Assembly (NCBI GenBank): GCA_902574215.1
Contig: CACGMR010000001.1
Coordinates: 1-64,000 of the forward strand
From: an uncultured Pelagibacteraceae bacterium
GTDB lineage: Bacteria; Pseudomonadota; Alphaproteobacteria; Pelagibacterales; Pelagibacteraceae
Length of the DNA stretch: 64,000 nt
Reading direction: 5' to 3'
A program made the position numbers and the translations under genes. Numbering within the stretch: the stretch's first letter is position 1; the number at the start of each line of letters is the position of its first letter. Under the pieces are notes generated by a model. That model made no database searches, had not been told where the DNA came from, and saw only the letters and a program-made list of their open reading frames with translations. Of this stretch, positions 39,089-48,645 are shown piece by piece.

Positions 39089-40030
39089 TTATAAAGGTAA
39101 GAAACTTGTATCTACAGCTCCTCCTGGAGTTCCCATTCCTTTTAGGAAACCATCAAGATTACCACTTTCCATAGATGCTTTTGTTTCTTCTGGAGTTAAG
39201 AATTTGAAACCACTTAAAGTGTCTTTCATATCCGCAACTGTCATTTCAGAAGCTTTCGCCATTGAATTCATGTCAGCTTTACCAGCTTTGTATCTAGCAT
39301 TAGCTTCATGAGTAACTTCGATGAAAGTTCTTAACATACCTGGGTTTTCTTTCATGAATTTGTCTGTAACAGATGTAATATCTATACCTAAGATACCAGC
39401 TGCTCTAGCTTCATCTACAGTTAAAAGTCTTGATCCAACTGCAGTTGCTGCTTTGATAGAGTTACCACCAAACAAACATGCCATTACAACATCGCCACTT
39501 ACTAATGCAGCAGCACCTTCTTCTGGGTCCATTTGAATGATGTCCATTTTACCTCTGTCAGCACCAACAACTTTCATACTTTCATCAAAAACGTATTCAG
39601 CCATTGTTCCTAATGGAACAGCAACTTTTTTACCTTCTAATTCAGTAGCGTTTGCTTTTGTAATTCCAGAAGCGTTAGATGTAACACAAGTAGTTCCACC
39701 CATTCCGTATTCCATAGCAATATCAACTAATTTGATAGGTGCATTAGATTTTACAGCATTGATAAAAGGTACTAATCCTTGTGAGTAAGAAATATCAATA
39801 TCTCCTGCTAACATTGCATCAGTCATTGCTCCACCATTAGTGAAATTTGTCCATTTAACTGGAACACCAAGAGCTTTAGCAAAATTCTTTTTCTGCATGT
39901 CTTCTAAATTTGGGCTTGGCCATTCTAGAAAGTATGCAACTCTAACTTCATTAGCAGCCGAATTCGCAACTGAAATTGAAAGGTTAAGTGCAAAAATAGA
40001 TCCTAGAATAAAACTTAGTATTTTTTTCAT
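39089..40030 (-). CDS. tauA: Taurine-type ABC transporter substrate-binding protein
   Basis: Signal peptide; VRVAYFLEWPSPN, GDIDISYSQGLVPFINAV, GKKVAVPLGTMAEY. Confidence 0.85.
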   Translation of the reverse strand: MKKILSFILGSIFALNLSISVANSAANEVRVAYFLEWPSPNLEDMQKKNFAKALGVPVKWTNFTNGGAMTDAMLAGDIDISYSQGLVPFINAVKSNAPIKLVDIAMEYGMGGTTCVTSNASGITKANATELEGKKVAVPLGTMAEYVFDESMKVVGADRGKMDIIQMDPEEGAAALVSGDVVMACLFGGNSIKAATAVGSRLLTVDEARAAGILGIDITSVTDKFMKENPGMLRTFIEVTHEANARYKAGKADMNSMAKASEMTVADMKDTLSGFKFLTPEETKASMESGNLDGFLKGMGTPGGAVDTSFLPL

Positions 40031-40222
40031 TTATTCCCCTATGTTTAATTAATTAAATTCTGGATATTTAAATTCAAATTGACCTTGAAGTAAAACAAAA
40101 AAAGAAACTTATACAATCCTCGGTTGTGTCAATAATGTGGTAGTTAATCTATTTATTTTAGTCTAAAGAGGCCTTAGAGTTAAAATTATAAAAACAATTA
40201 AAAAATATTTAGAAAGAAATTT

Positions 40223-41569
40223 ATGAGCTCAGAGAATAGAACTTCAGTTCCAAATTCATTAAATGAACATTGGATGCCATTTACATCTAATAAAGATTTT
40301 AAAGCAAATCCGAGATTGATTACTGAAGCAAAAGGAGTTTATTTAAAAACCCATCATGGAAAAACCCAAATTGATGCAAGCTCAGGATTATTTTGTAATC
40401 CATTAGGTCATGGTAGAAAAGAAATTACAGAGGCTGTTACGAAACAGTTAGAAACTTTAGATTACGCGCAACCTTTTCAACAAGGTTTTGGTGGATCATT
40501 TGAATTAGCAACTAAGATCTCAAAACATACTCCAGGTGATCTAAACAAAATGTTTTTTACAATTTGTGGATCTACTGCAGTTGAAACTGCAATTAAAATT
40601 GCAGTTGCTTATCATAGAGCAAAAGGGAATGCGCATAGATTTAGATTTGTTGGAAGAGAAAGAGGTTATCATGGAATGAATATTGGCTGTGTTTCAGTTG
40701 GTGGAATGATTAACAACGTAAAAACATTTGCAAGTATATTAATGCCAGGGGTTCAACACATGAGACATACTCATTTACCTGAACATAAATTTGTAAGTGG
40801 TCAACCTGAAACAGGTGGAGATCTCGCTGATGATTTAGAAAGAATAGCTAGTAATTTTGGTCCTGAAAATATTGCAGCATGTATTGTTGAGCCGATTGCA
40901 GGTTCTACCGGAACATTAGTTCCACCAAAAGGATATTTACAAAGACTAAGAGAAATTTGTGATAAGCATGGAATACTTTTAATTTTTGATGAAGTAATTA
41001 CAGGATGGGGAAGAACAGGATCAGCATTTGCTAGTCATGAGTTTGGTGTAACACCAGATTTAATGACCATGGCAAAAGCTACTACAAACGGAGTTGTTCC
41101 TATGGGTGTTGTAGCATGTAAAGACGAAATTTATGATGCGGTTATGGATGCTTCACCAATGGGTTCTGTTGAATTATTCCATGGTTATACTTACTCAGGA
41201 ATTCCTGTAGCTGTTGCAGCTGGATTAGCAGTTCAAGATATTTTTGAGAAAGAAGATATTTTTAATAGAGCGAAAAATTTAGCACCTTATTTCCAAAAAG
41301 GTTTGTTCTCTCTTCAAGACTTAGAGTCAGTAGAAAATATTAGAGGTTATGGAATGATGGGTGGAATTGATATGAAAATGAACACTAAACCTGGAAAAGC
41401 TGGTTATGAATGCTTTAAAGCTTGCTATGAGGCAGGTGTTAATTTTAAAGCAACAGGCGATTGTTTAATCATAGCTCCACAATTTATATGTGAAGAAAAA
41501 CATATAGATGAGATCATTGATAAACTTAGAACTGGTATTACTAACTATCAAAAAAACCAAAAAAACTAG
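40223..41569 (+). CDS. Class III omega-amino acid/beta-alanine/taurine:pyruvate-type aminotransferase
   Basis: HWMPFTSNKDFKANPRLI, SGLFCNPLGHGRKEI, LLIFDEVITGWGRTGS, MAKATTNGVVPMG. Confidence 0.88.
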   Translation: MSSENRTSVPNSLNEHWMPFTSNKDFKANPRLITEAKGVYLKTHHGKTQIDASSGLFCNPLGHGRKEITEAVTKQLETLDYAQPFQQGFGGSFELATKISKHTPGDLNKMFFTICGSTAVETAIKIAVAYHRAKGNAHRFRFVGRERGYHGMNIGCVSVGGMINNVKTFASILMPGVQHMRHTHLPEHKFVSGQPETGGDLADDLERIASNFGPENIAACIVEPIAGSTGTLVPPKGYLQRLREICDKHGILLIFDEVITGWGRTGSAFASHEFGVTPDLMTMAKATTNGVVPMGVVACKDEIYDAVMDASPMGSVELFHGYTYSGIPVAVAAGLAVQDIFEKEDIFNRAKNLAPYFQKGLFSLQDLESVENIRGYGMMGGIDMKMNTKPGKAGYECFKACYEAGVNFKATGDCLIIAPQFICEEKHIDEIIDKLRTGITNYQKNQKN

Positions 41570-41599
41570 TTAGTTTACAAAAATATATAAAAAAAGTTT

Positions 41600-42718
41600 A
41601 TGAAAATTGGAGTTCCTAAAGAAATTAAACCACAAGAAAATAGAATTGGTTTAACACCTGACAGTGTTAAAACTTTAGTTTCAGAAGGTCATGAAGTGTT
41701 GGTTGAAAATAATGGTGGATTTGAAGCTGGATTTGAAAATGATCAATATTTAAAAGCTGGAGCTAAAATTGCTGATACAGCAGCTGATATTTTTAATGAT
41801 GCAGAAATAATAGTTAAAGTAAAAGAGCCTCAAAAAGTAGAAGTTGATATGATTAGAGAAAATCAAATCGTATATACCTATCTACATTTAGCTGCAGCAA
41901 AAGAATTAACCGAGGGGTTAATAAAATCTAAAAGTATTAATATCGCATACGAAACAGTTACAGATGATAATGGAAGATTGCCTTTACTTGCACCTATGAG
42001 TGCTGTTGCAGGAAGAATGTCAGTACAAGCAGGTGCTCATTGTTTGGAGAAAAATCAAAGTGGTAGAGGTTTACTTTTAGGGGGTGCGCCAGGTGTAACA
42101 GGTGGAACGGTAGTTATATTAGGCGGAGGAGTTGTTGGAGAAAATGCTGCAGTGATTGCAACTGGTATGCAAGCCAAAGTTCATATTGTAGATAAATCTG
42201 AGGCTAGATTAAATCAACTTGTTGAAATGTTTGGAGATAAAATAATTCCAGAACAAAGTGATAAAACAGATTTAGATAAATTAGTTGCTGAGGCTGATTT
42301 ATTAGTTGGTGGTGTGTTAATCCCTGGTGCAGAAGCGCCAAAATTAATTACTAAAGAAATGATCAAGACTATGAAAAGGGGTTCTGTAATTGTTGATGTT
42401 GCTATAGATCAAGGAGGATGCGTGGAAACTAGCAAACCCACAACACATGGTGATCCAACTTATATAGTTGATGATGTAGTACACTATTGTGTAGCAAATA
42501 TGCCAGGTGGTGTTCCTAGAACTTCAACATTGGCATTAAATAATGCAACATTACCTTTTTTAGTTAAGCTTGCTAACAAAGGTTATCAAAAAGCATTAAG
42601 TGAAGATAAAAACTTTTTAGCAGGGTTAAATGTTCATAAAGGTCAAGTAACTTACAAAGCAGTTGCTGATGTTTTTGGACATAATTTTGTAGAACCTGGA
42701 GAAGCTATCAAACATTAG
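41600..42718 (+). CDS. ald: Alanine dehydrogenase
   Basis: MKIGVPKEIKPQENRIGLTP; VVILGGGVVGENAA; HYCVANMPGGVPRTST. Confidence 0.93.
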   Translation: MKIGVPKEIKPQENRIGLTPDSVKTLVSEGHEVLVENNGGFEAGFENDQYLKAGAKIADTAADIFNDAEIIVKVKEPQKVEVDMIRENQIVYTYLHLAAAKELTEGLIKSKSINIAYETVTDDNGRLPLLAPMSAVAGRMSVQAGAHCLEKNQSGRGLLLGGAPGVTGGTVVILGGGVVGENAAVIATGMQAKVHIVDKSEARLNQLVEMFGDKIIPEQSDKTDLDKLVAEADLLVGGVLIPGAEAPKLITKEMIKTMKRGSVIVDVAIDQGGCVETSKPTTHGDPTYIVDDVVHYCVANMPGGVPRTSTLALNNATLPFLVKLANKGYQKALSEDKNFLAGLNVHKGQVTYKAVADVFGHNFVEPGEAIKH

Positions 42719-42720
42719 AA

Positions 42721-45165
42721 ATGGAAAAAAACTTTCCTTCAAGCGCAAAGGTGGTTGTAATTGGGGGTGGTGTAGCTGGTACTTCTTGTGCTTATCATTT
42801 AGCTAAATTTGGCTGGAAAGATATAGTTTTATTAGAAAGAGACCAGCTTACTTCTGGAACTACATGGCATGCAGCAGGATTAATAGGTCAATTAGGAGCC
42901 ACTTCTACTATAACCAAATTAAGAAAATATTCTTTAGATCTTTACAAAGAGCTAGAAAAAAAAACAGGTTTATCAACTGGGCTTAAACAGAATGGAGCAA
43001 TAACAGTAGCTTCTTCCAAAGAAAGAATGCAGGAATTATTAAGACAAGCTACAACTGCACAACTATCTAATGTTGAAGTTGAGGTTTTAAATCAGCAAAG
43101 AATAAAAGAACTGTATCCAGTAGTAAAAAACGAAGATCTAGTCGGTGGTGTTTATATGCCAAAAGATGGTCAGGCAGATCCTGTTGGAGTTACTAATGTA
43201 TTGGCTAAAGCAGCTAAAATGTTGGGTGTTCAAATATTTGAGAGCACACCAGTAAAAAAAATTTTATTAAAAAATAAACGAATATGCGGTGTTGAAACTA
43301 ATCAAGGAAAAATTGATTGTGAATATGTAGTTTTAGCTACAGGAATGTGGTCTCGACAAATTGGAGAAGATATTGGTGTTAGTGTTCCGCTATATCCTAA
43401 TGAGCACTTCTATGTGATTACAGAACCAATGAAAGATCTACCTAAAGATTTACCTGTTTTAAGAGATTACAATGCCTGTCTATATTTAAAAGAAGATGCT
43501 GGAAAAATGTTGGTAGGAATTTTTGAACCTAATGCAAAACCTGCTTTTAAAGAAAGTGGAAGAGTTCCTGATGATTTTTCATTTGGAGAATTTCCAGATG
43601 ATTTTGATCATTTCGAACCATATCTTGAAAAATCTTTTCATAGACTTCCAATGTTAGAAAATGCAGGTATAAGAAAATTTTTTTCAGGCCCAGAGTCTTT
43701 TACACCTGATACTCAGTATTTACTTGGAGAAACACCAGAAGTAAAAAATCTTTACACATGTTGTGGATTTAACAGTATTGGAATAGCAAGCTCTGGAGGA
43801 GCAGGAAGAGTAACTGCGGAATGGATGATTAACGGTCATATAAATGAAGATTTATTTTCTCTAGATATAAAAAGATTTCAGAAGTTTCATTCATCTAAAA
43901 AATTTATCATGGATAGAGTTACTGAAACCTTAGGGGATTTATATGGTATGCATTGGCCGTATAAACAACATGCAACTTCAAGAAATGAAAAATTATTACC
44001 TTATCACGAAGAATTAAAAAAAGCTGGTGCATGTTTTGGTGTAGCAGGAGGATTTGAAAGACCTATGTGGTATTCCTTAAATGGAAAAAAACCAGAATAT
44101 GAATATAGTTTTAACTATCAAAATTGGTATCCATCAGCAAAATATGAAACCATAAATGCTAGAAAAAATGTCGGACTTTTTGATTTTTCAACTTTTTCTA
44201 AATTTGATTTAAAAGGCGAGAAAGTTCATAGCGATTTACAAAAAATTTGTACAGCTAATATTAAAAATGAAATTGGCAAATCGAGCTATACACACATGCT
44301 GAATGAGGACGGTGGTATTGAAACAGATGTAACAGTTGTCTGTATTGATAAAAATTATTTTAGAATAGTTAGTTCAGCAGCAACTAGAGAAAGAGATAAA
44401 TTTCATATTTTAAAATATTTATCTGAAGATGTTAAATTTATCGATGTTACAGAAGAGATTTGCTGTCTTGGTTTATTTGGTCCTAAAAGTAGAGATATGA
44501 TTCAAAAGATTAGTGATGAAGATTATTCACCAGAAAATTTTCAATTTGGATCAGGAAAAAATGTATTGATTGAGAATATAAAAGTTTGGGCACAAAGAAT
44601 ATCTTATGTGGGTGAACTTGGCTTTGAATTATATGTAAATAAAAACTATGCTTTGGATTTATATAAAATTTTAACTAATGAAGGCAAAAACTTTGGCTTA
44701 TCTCATTGTGGTATGCATGCAATGGATATAATGAGAATGGAAAGTGGTTTTTTGCATTGGGGCCATGATATTTCACCAGAAGAAAATCAGTATCAAGCAG
44801 GTTTAAATTTTACTATTAGTTACAAAAAAAATGTTAATTTTATAGGTAAAGACGCATTGTTAAAAATTAAAGATAAACCTTTTGTAAAGACAATGATGAT
44901 GTTTACATTAAAAGATAGCAAACCAGGTCAACCTTTGTTGTTACATGAAGAGCCTATATATTTAAATGATAAAATCATTGGAAGAACAACTTCAGGAAAT
45001 TATTCATTCTGCTTTGATAAAAATTTATCATTTGGCTATGTTAATTCAGGAAACACAATAGACATGCTTAAAGATAAAAATTTGTTTATAGAAGTAGAGA
45101 AGATCAAATATCCAATCGAAATTCTTTCAAAACCACTAAATACAAAAGATTTTAGAAAAATTTAG
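42721..45165 (+). CDS. FAD-dependent oxidoreductase fused to GcvT-like domain (dimethylglycine/sarcosine dehydrogenase family)
   Basis: VVVIGGGVAGTSCAYHLAKFGWKDIVLLERDQLTSGTTWHAAG; C-terminal GcvT (GELGFELYV, GMHAMDIMRMESGFLHWGHDIS). Confidence 0.9.
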   Translation: MEKNFPSSAKVVVIGGGVAGTSCAYHLAKFGWKDIVLLERDQLTSGTTWHAAGLIGQLGATSTITKLRKYSLDLYKELEKKTGLSTGLKQNGAITVASSKERMQELLRQATTAQLSNVEVEVLNQQRIKELYPVVKNEDLVGGVYMPKDGQADPVGVTNVLAKAAKMLGVQIFESTPVKKILLKNKRICGVETNQGKIDCEYVVLATGMWSRQIGEDIGVSVPLYPNEHFYVITEPMKDLPKDLPVLRDYNACLYLKEDAGKMLVGIFEPNAKPAFKESGRVPDDFSFGEFPDDFDHFEPYLEKSFHRLPMLENAGIRKFFSGPESFTPDTQYLLGETPEVKNLYTCCGFNSIGIASSGGAGRVTAEWMINGHINEDLFSLDIKRFQKFHSSKKFIMDRVTETLGDLYGMHWPYKQHATSRNEKLLPYHEELKKAGACFGVAGGFERPMWYSLNGKKPEYEYSFNYQNWYPSAKYETINARKNVGLFDFSTFSKFDLKGEKVHSDLQKICTANIKNEIGKSSYTHMLNEDGGIETDVTVVCIDKNYFRIVSSAATRERDKFHILKYLSEDVKFIDVTEEICCLGLFGPKSRDMIQKISDEDYSPENFQFGSGKNVLIENIKVWAQRISYVGELGFELYVNKNYALDLYKILTNEGKNFGLSHCGMHAMDIMRMESGFLHWGHDISPEENQYQAGLNFTISYKKNVNFIGKDALLKIKDKPFVKTMMMFTLKDSKPGQPLLLHEEPIYLNDKIIGRTTSGNYSFCFDKNLSFGYVNSGNTIDMLKDKNLFIEVEKIKYPIEILSKPLNTKDFRKI

Positions 45166-45214
45166 TCAATTTTAATTATATTGTATTTAAGTTAATTAGC
45201 TGGTTAAATAAACT

Positions 45215-45424
45215 GTGAAAAAAAACGATCAAGACACATCATTACTTAATATTAATATTGCTAGAAATAAAGATTTTGAAGCAGATAAGATTAAAACTAC
45301 TAATGTAAATATTTTACTAAATAGAGTTCGATCAGATCAAAAAAGAACTTTAAAAAAAAGAATTGTTTTTTCAATTATTTTAGCTGGTTTAGTTAGCTCA
45401 TTAGCTATTTATTTTATTGTTTAG
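45215..45424 (+). CDS. Small single-TM protein of unknown function
   Basis: 69 aa; NVNILLNRV + basic stretch + C-terminal TM, similar to ORF 35072-35269. Confidence 0.6.
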   Translation: MKKNDQDTSLLNINIARNKDFEADKIKTTNVNILLNRVRSDQKRTLKKRIVFSIILAGLVSSLAIYFIV

Positions 45425-45494
45425 TTTAAAATTTGATTAAAAAAAAGTTTATTGAAACAATAAAGATTTGTATTATAAACCATTTATCAATTAC

Positions 45495-45571
45495 GGCGGG
45501 GTAGCTCAGTTGGTTAGAGCGCGGGACTCATAAGCCCGAGGTCAGTGGTTCGATCCCACTTCCCGCTACCA
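45495..45571 (+). tRNA. tRNA-Met (CAT anticodon; elongator most likely, tRNA-Ile2 not formally excluded)
   Basis: 77-nt cloverleaf: acceptor GGCGGGG/TCCCGCT, D-arm GCTC..GAGC, anticodon loop CTCATAA, T-arm AGTGG TTCGATC CCACT, encoded CCA. Confidence 0.93.
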
Positions 45572-45577
45572 AAAATT

Positions 45578-46096
45578 ATGAAAGATATTTATATAACTTG
45601 GGAAGATTATCATAATAAGATAGAGCTATTAGCTAAAAAAGTTCATGATGATAATTTGAAATTTAATCAAATAATTTGTATTGCAAAAGGTGGTTTAAGA
45701 GTAGGAGATGTTTTTAGCAGACTTTTCAATGTCCCTTTAGCAATCTTATCTGTAGAATCTTACCATGGTGACAGTGATGATATTAAAAACCAACAAGGAC
45801 AGTTTACTTTTTCAAGAGACTTGGCAAAAACTACTCCTAACTTAGGTTCACACGTATTGTTAGTTGATGATTTAGCAGATTCAGGAAAAACTTTAATAAA
45901 AAGTATTAAATGGTTAGAGCATTTTTATGGATTTTACTTAGATGAAAAAATTAAAACTGCAGTTATATGGCACAAATCAACTTCTAAATTTAAACCTGAT
46001 TATTCTGTAGATTACTTAAAAGATTCTCCTTGGATACATATGCCTTTTGAGAAATATGAAACTACAAATATTAAAGATTTTAATTTTAAAAAATAA
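45578..46096 (+). CDS. Phosphoribosyltransferase (xanthine/hypoxanthine-guanine type)
   Basis: IICIAKGGLRVGDVFSRLF, VLLVDDLADSGKTL; start at ATG 45578 because the track ORF runs into the tRNA. Confidence 0.88.
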   Translation: MKDIYITWEDYHNKIELLAKKVHDDNLKFNQIICIAKGGLRVGDVFSRLFNVPLAILSVESYHGDSDDIKNQQGQFTFSRDLAKTTPNLGSHVLLVDDLADSGKTLIKSIKWLEHFYGFYLDEKIKTAVIWHKSTSKFKPDYSVDYLKDSPWIHMPFEKYETTNIKDFNFKK

Positions 46097-46097
46097 A

Positions 46098-47132
46098 TTA
46101 TTTAATTAAACTGTCATTAAATTGATTGGATACTCTAACGAAAGTTGTGCATTTACTTAATTGTTTAAGTGAAGGTGCACCAACATAAGTGCAGCTACTT
46201 CTTACACCACCAAGAATATTTAAAATAGTATCGTTTAATTTACCTCTATATTTTACTCTTACTTTCCTTCCTTCACTACTTCGATAATCTGATAGTCCAC
46301 CATAATGTTTTTTATTAGCAACTTCAGAACTAGATCCATAAAACTCTATATATTTTTCTCCATTCACTTTGATAATTTTACCTTTTCCTTCATCATGTCC
46401 AGCTAACATGCCTCCAAGCATTACAAAATCTGCACCACCTCCAAAACCTTTTGCAACGTCACCTGGACATGTACACCCACCATCTGCAATTACATGTGCA
46501 CCAAGTCCATGTGCTGCATCAGCACATTCAATTACTGCGCTTAATTGTGGATATCCAACTCCAGTTTGAATTCTGGTTGTACAAACACTTCCTGGTCCGA
46601 TCCCTACTTTAACAATATCTGCACCACTTAAAACTAATTCTTGAGTCATATCTGCTGTTACTACGTTACCAGCAATTATTGTTTTGGTAGGATATTTATC
46701 TCTTACTGATTTAATGAAATTAGTAAAATGCTCTGTATATCCATTTGCAACATCAATACAAATAAATTTAAAAAAACTAAATTCTTTTAATACTTTATCT
46801 AAATTCTGAAAATCTTCTTTTTTAATACCAACACTAAGCGCGATATTAGGATAGATTTTTTTAATATTTTTATGCTGTTTAATTTTTTTTACATCATGTT
46901 GTTTTGTTAAGGATGTAATCATTCCATATTCGTTTAATGTTTCAGCAACACTTAGTTCTCCAACCCCATCCATATTTGCTGCCATTATTGGAATACCTGA
47001 CCATTCATTTTTACTGTATTTGAATCTATATGTTCTTAGAAGATTTACGTCTTTACGGCTTTTTAATGTACTTCTTTTAGGCCTAAAAAGTACATCTGAA
47101 TAATCTAATTTAAGCTCTTCTTCAATTCTCAT
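46098..47132 (-). CDS. guaC: GMP reductase (IMPDH/GMPR family)
   Basis: LDYSDVLFRPKRSTLKSR, GIPIMAANMDGVGE, KVGIGPGSVCTTRIQTGVGYPQL. Confidence 0.88.
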   Translation of the reverse strand: MRIEEELKLDYSDVLFRPKRSTLKSRKDVNLLRTYRFKYSKNEWSGIPIMAANMDGVGELSVAETLNEYGMITSLTKQHDVKKIKQHKNIKKIYPNIALSVGIKKEDFQNLDKVLKEFSFFKFICIDVANGYTEHFTNFIKSVRDKYPTKTIIAGNVVTADMTQELVLSGADIVKVGIGPGSVCTTRIQTGVGYPQLSAVIECADAAHGLGAHVIADGGCTCPGDVAKGFGGGADFVMLGGMLAGHDEGKGKIIKVNGEKYIEFYGSSSEVANKKHYGGLSDYRSSEGRKVRVKYRGKLNDTILNILGGVRSSCTYVGAPSLKQLSKCTTFVRVSNQFNDSLIK

Positions 47133-47203
47133 TATGGATTAAGTTATAATTATAAAATTTAATTTCAAACAATATATAGCCTGTGGATAAGTTTTTTTAC
47201 TTT

Positions 47204-47731
47204 CTAATGCCCTGGAAATTCAATTAAATTCTCAACTTTATAATTACTTTTTATTAGATTATCTGATCCACCTAGATCAAATAGGTTTATTACAAATACA
47301 AACGCTGCAACTTTACCTTTAGAAACCTCAACCAATTTTGCTGCTGCTTCAGCTGTACCTCCAGTTGCAATTAAATCATCTATAATTAAAACTTCATCTT
47401 TTTCATTTATAGAGTCTTTGTGAACCTCAATTGTTGCGGTTCCATATTCAAGTTCAAAATCTACCGAGTGAACATCTGCTGGTAATTTATTTTTTTTTCG
47501 AAGCATAATAAATGGTTTTTTTAGGATAAACGAAACAGCTGAAGCAAATACAAAACCCCTAGATTCAATAGCTGCTATTTTTGTAAAATTATACTTTTTT
47601 GATCTTTCAATAATTTGATTAATTGTCTCTGCAAATGCATTTTCATCTTTGATTAAAGTAGTTATATCTCTAAATAAAATACCTTTTTTTGGATAATCAG
47701 GAATAGATCTAATATAATCTTTTAAATTCAT
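47204..47731 (-). CDS. apt: Adenine phosphoribosyltransferase
   Basis: IRSIPDYPKKGILFRDITTL, AAIESRGFVFA, VLIIDDLIATGGTAEAA. Confidence 0.93.
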   Translation of the reverse strand: MNLKDYIRSIPDYPKKGILFRDITTLIKDENAFAETINQIIERSKKYNFTKIAAIESRGFVFASAVSFILKKPFIMLRKKNKLPADVHSVDFELEYGTATIEVHKDSINEKDEVLIIDDLIATGGTAEAAAKLVEVSKGKVAAFVFVINLFDLGGSDNLIKSNYKVENLIEFPGH

Positions 47732-47772
47732 AATAGTTAAATATAAAAGTATAAATAAATAATTTTTTAATT

Positions 47773-48645
47773 ATGACAACAAATAAATTGGCAATAATTG
47801 GTGGTAGTGGTCTTTATGATGTTGAGGAATTCAAAGAAAGAGAATTGCTTGATTTACAAACACCCTGGGGAAAACCTTCTGATCAGATTTTAAAAACTAA
47901 ATATAATAGTAAGGAAGTTTATTTTTTACCAAGACACGGAAGAGGGCATTTTGTTTCTCCTTCAAATATAAATTTTAGAGCAAATATAGATGCACTTAAA
48001 CAGTTAGGGGTAACAGATATTGTCTCTGTGTCAGCTGTTGGTTCTCTTAAAGAAAATTTACCTCCTGGAAAATTTGTAATTGTAGATCAATTTATAGATA
48101 GGACTTTTGCAAGAAATAAAACTTTTTTTGACGATGAGATAGTAGCTCATGTATCAATGGCTCATCCAACCTCAAATGGTTTAATGAATGCATGCGAAGA
48201 GGCAATTAAAACATCAAATATAGACTATCAAAGAAATGGAACTTATGTTGTTATGGAAGGACCTCAATTTTCTACATTAGCAGAGTCAAATTTATATATA
48301 TCTTGGAAAGCAGATGTAATTGGAATGACAAATATGCCTGAGGCAAAATTAGCAAGAGAAGCAGAAATTAGATATGCATCTGTCTCTATGGTTACAGATT
48401 TTGATTGTTGGCATCCAGATCATGAAAATGTTGATGTTCAGCAAGTTATTAAAGTTCTATTAGGTAACGCTGAAAAAGCAAAAGTTATGATAAAAAATTT
48501 AATTGATAATTTTGAAGATCATATTGATTCAAATGACCCAACAAACAATTGTTTAGATGTAGCAATTATTACTGCTCCAGAAAAAAGAACAAAAAAAACA
48601 ATTGAAAAACTTAAAACAATAGCTGGAAGAGTCTTAAATAAGTGA
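47773..48645 (+). CDS. mtnP: 5'-methylthioadenosine phosphorylase
   Basis: LAIIGGSGLYDVEEF, PRHGRGHFVSPSNINFRANI, VVMEGPQFSTLAESN, GMTNMPEAKLAREAEI. Confidence 0.92.
   Translation: MTTNKLAIIGGSGLYDVEEFKERELLDLQTPWGKPSDQILKTKYNSKEVYFLPRHGRGHFVSPSNINFRANIDALKQLGVTDIVSVSAVGSLKENLPPGKFVIVDQFIDRTFARNKTFFDDEIVAHVSMAHPTSNGLMNACEEAIKTSNIDYQRNGTYVVMEGPQFSTLAESNLYISWKADVIGMTNMPEAKLAREAEIRYASVSMVTDFDCWHPDHENVDVQQVIKVLLGNAEKAKVMIKNLIDNFEDHIDSNDPTNNCLDVAIITAPEKRTKKTIEKLKTIAGRVLNK

Noticed and set aside
45545-45577. N-terminal extension of the phosphoribosyltransferase ORF (MVRSHFPLPKI...)
   Set aside because: It lies inside the tRNA gene; the real start is ATG 45578.
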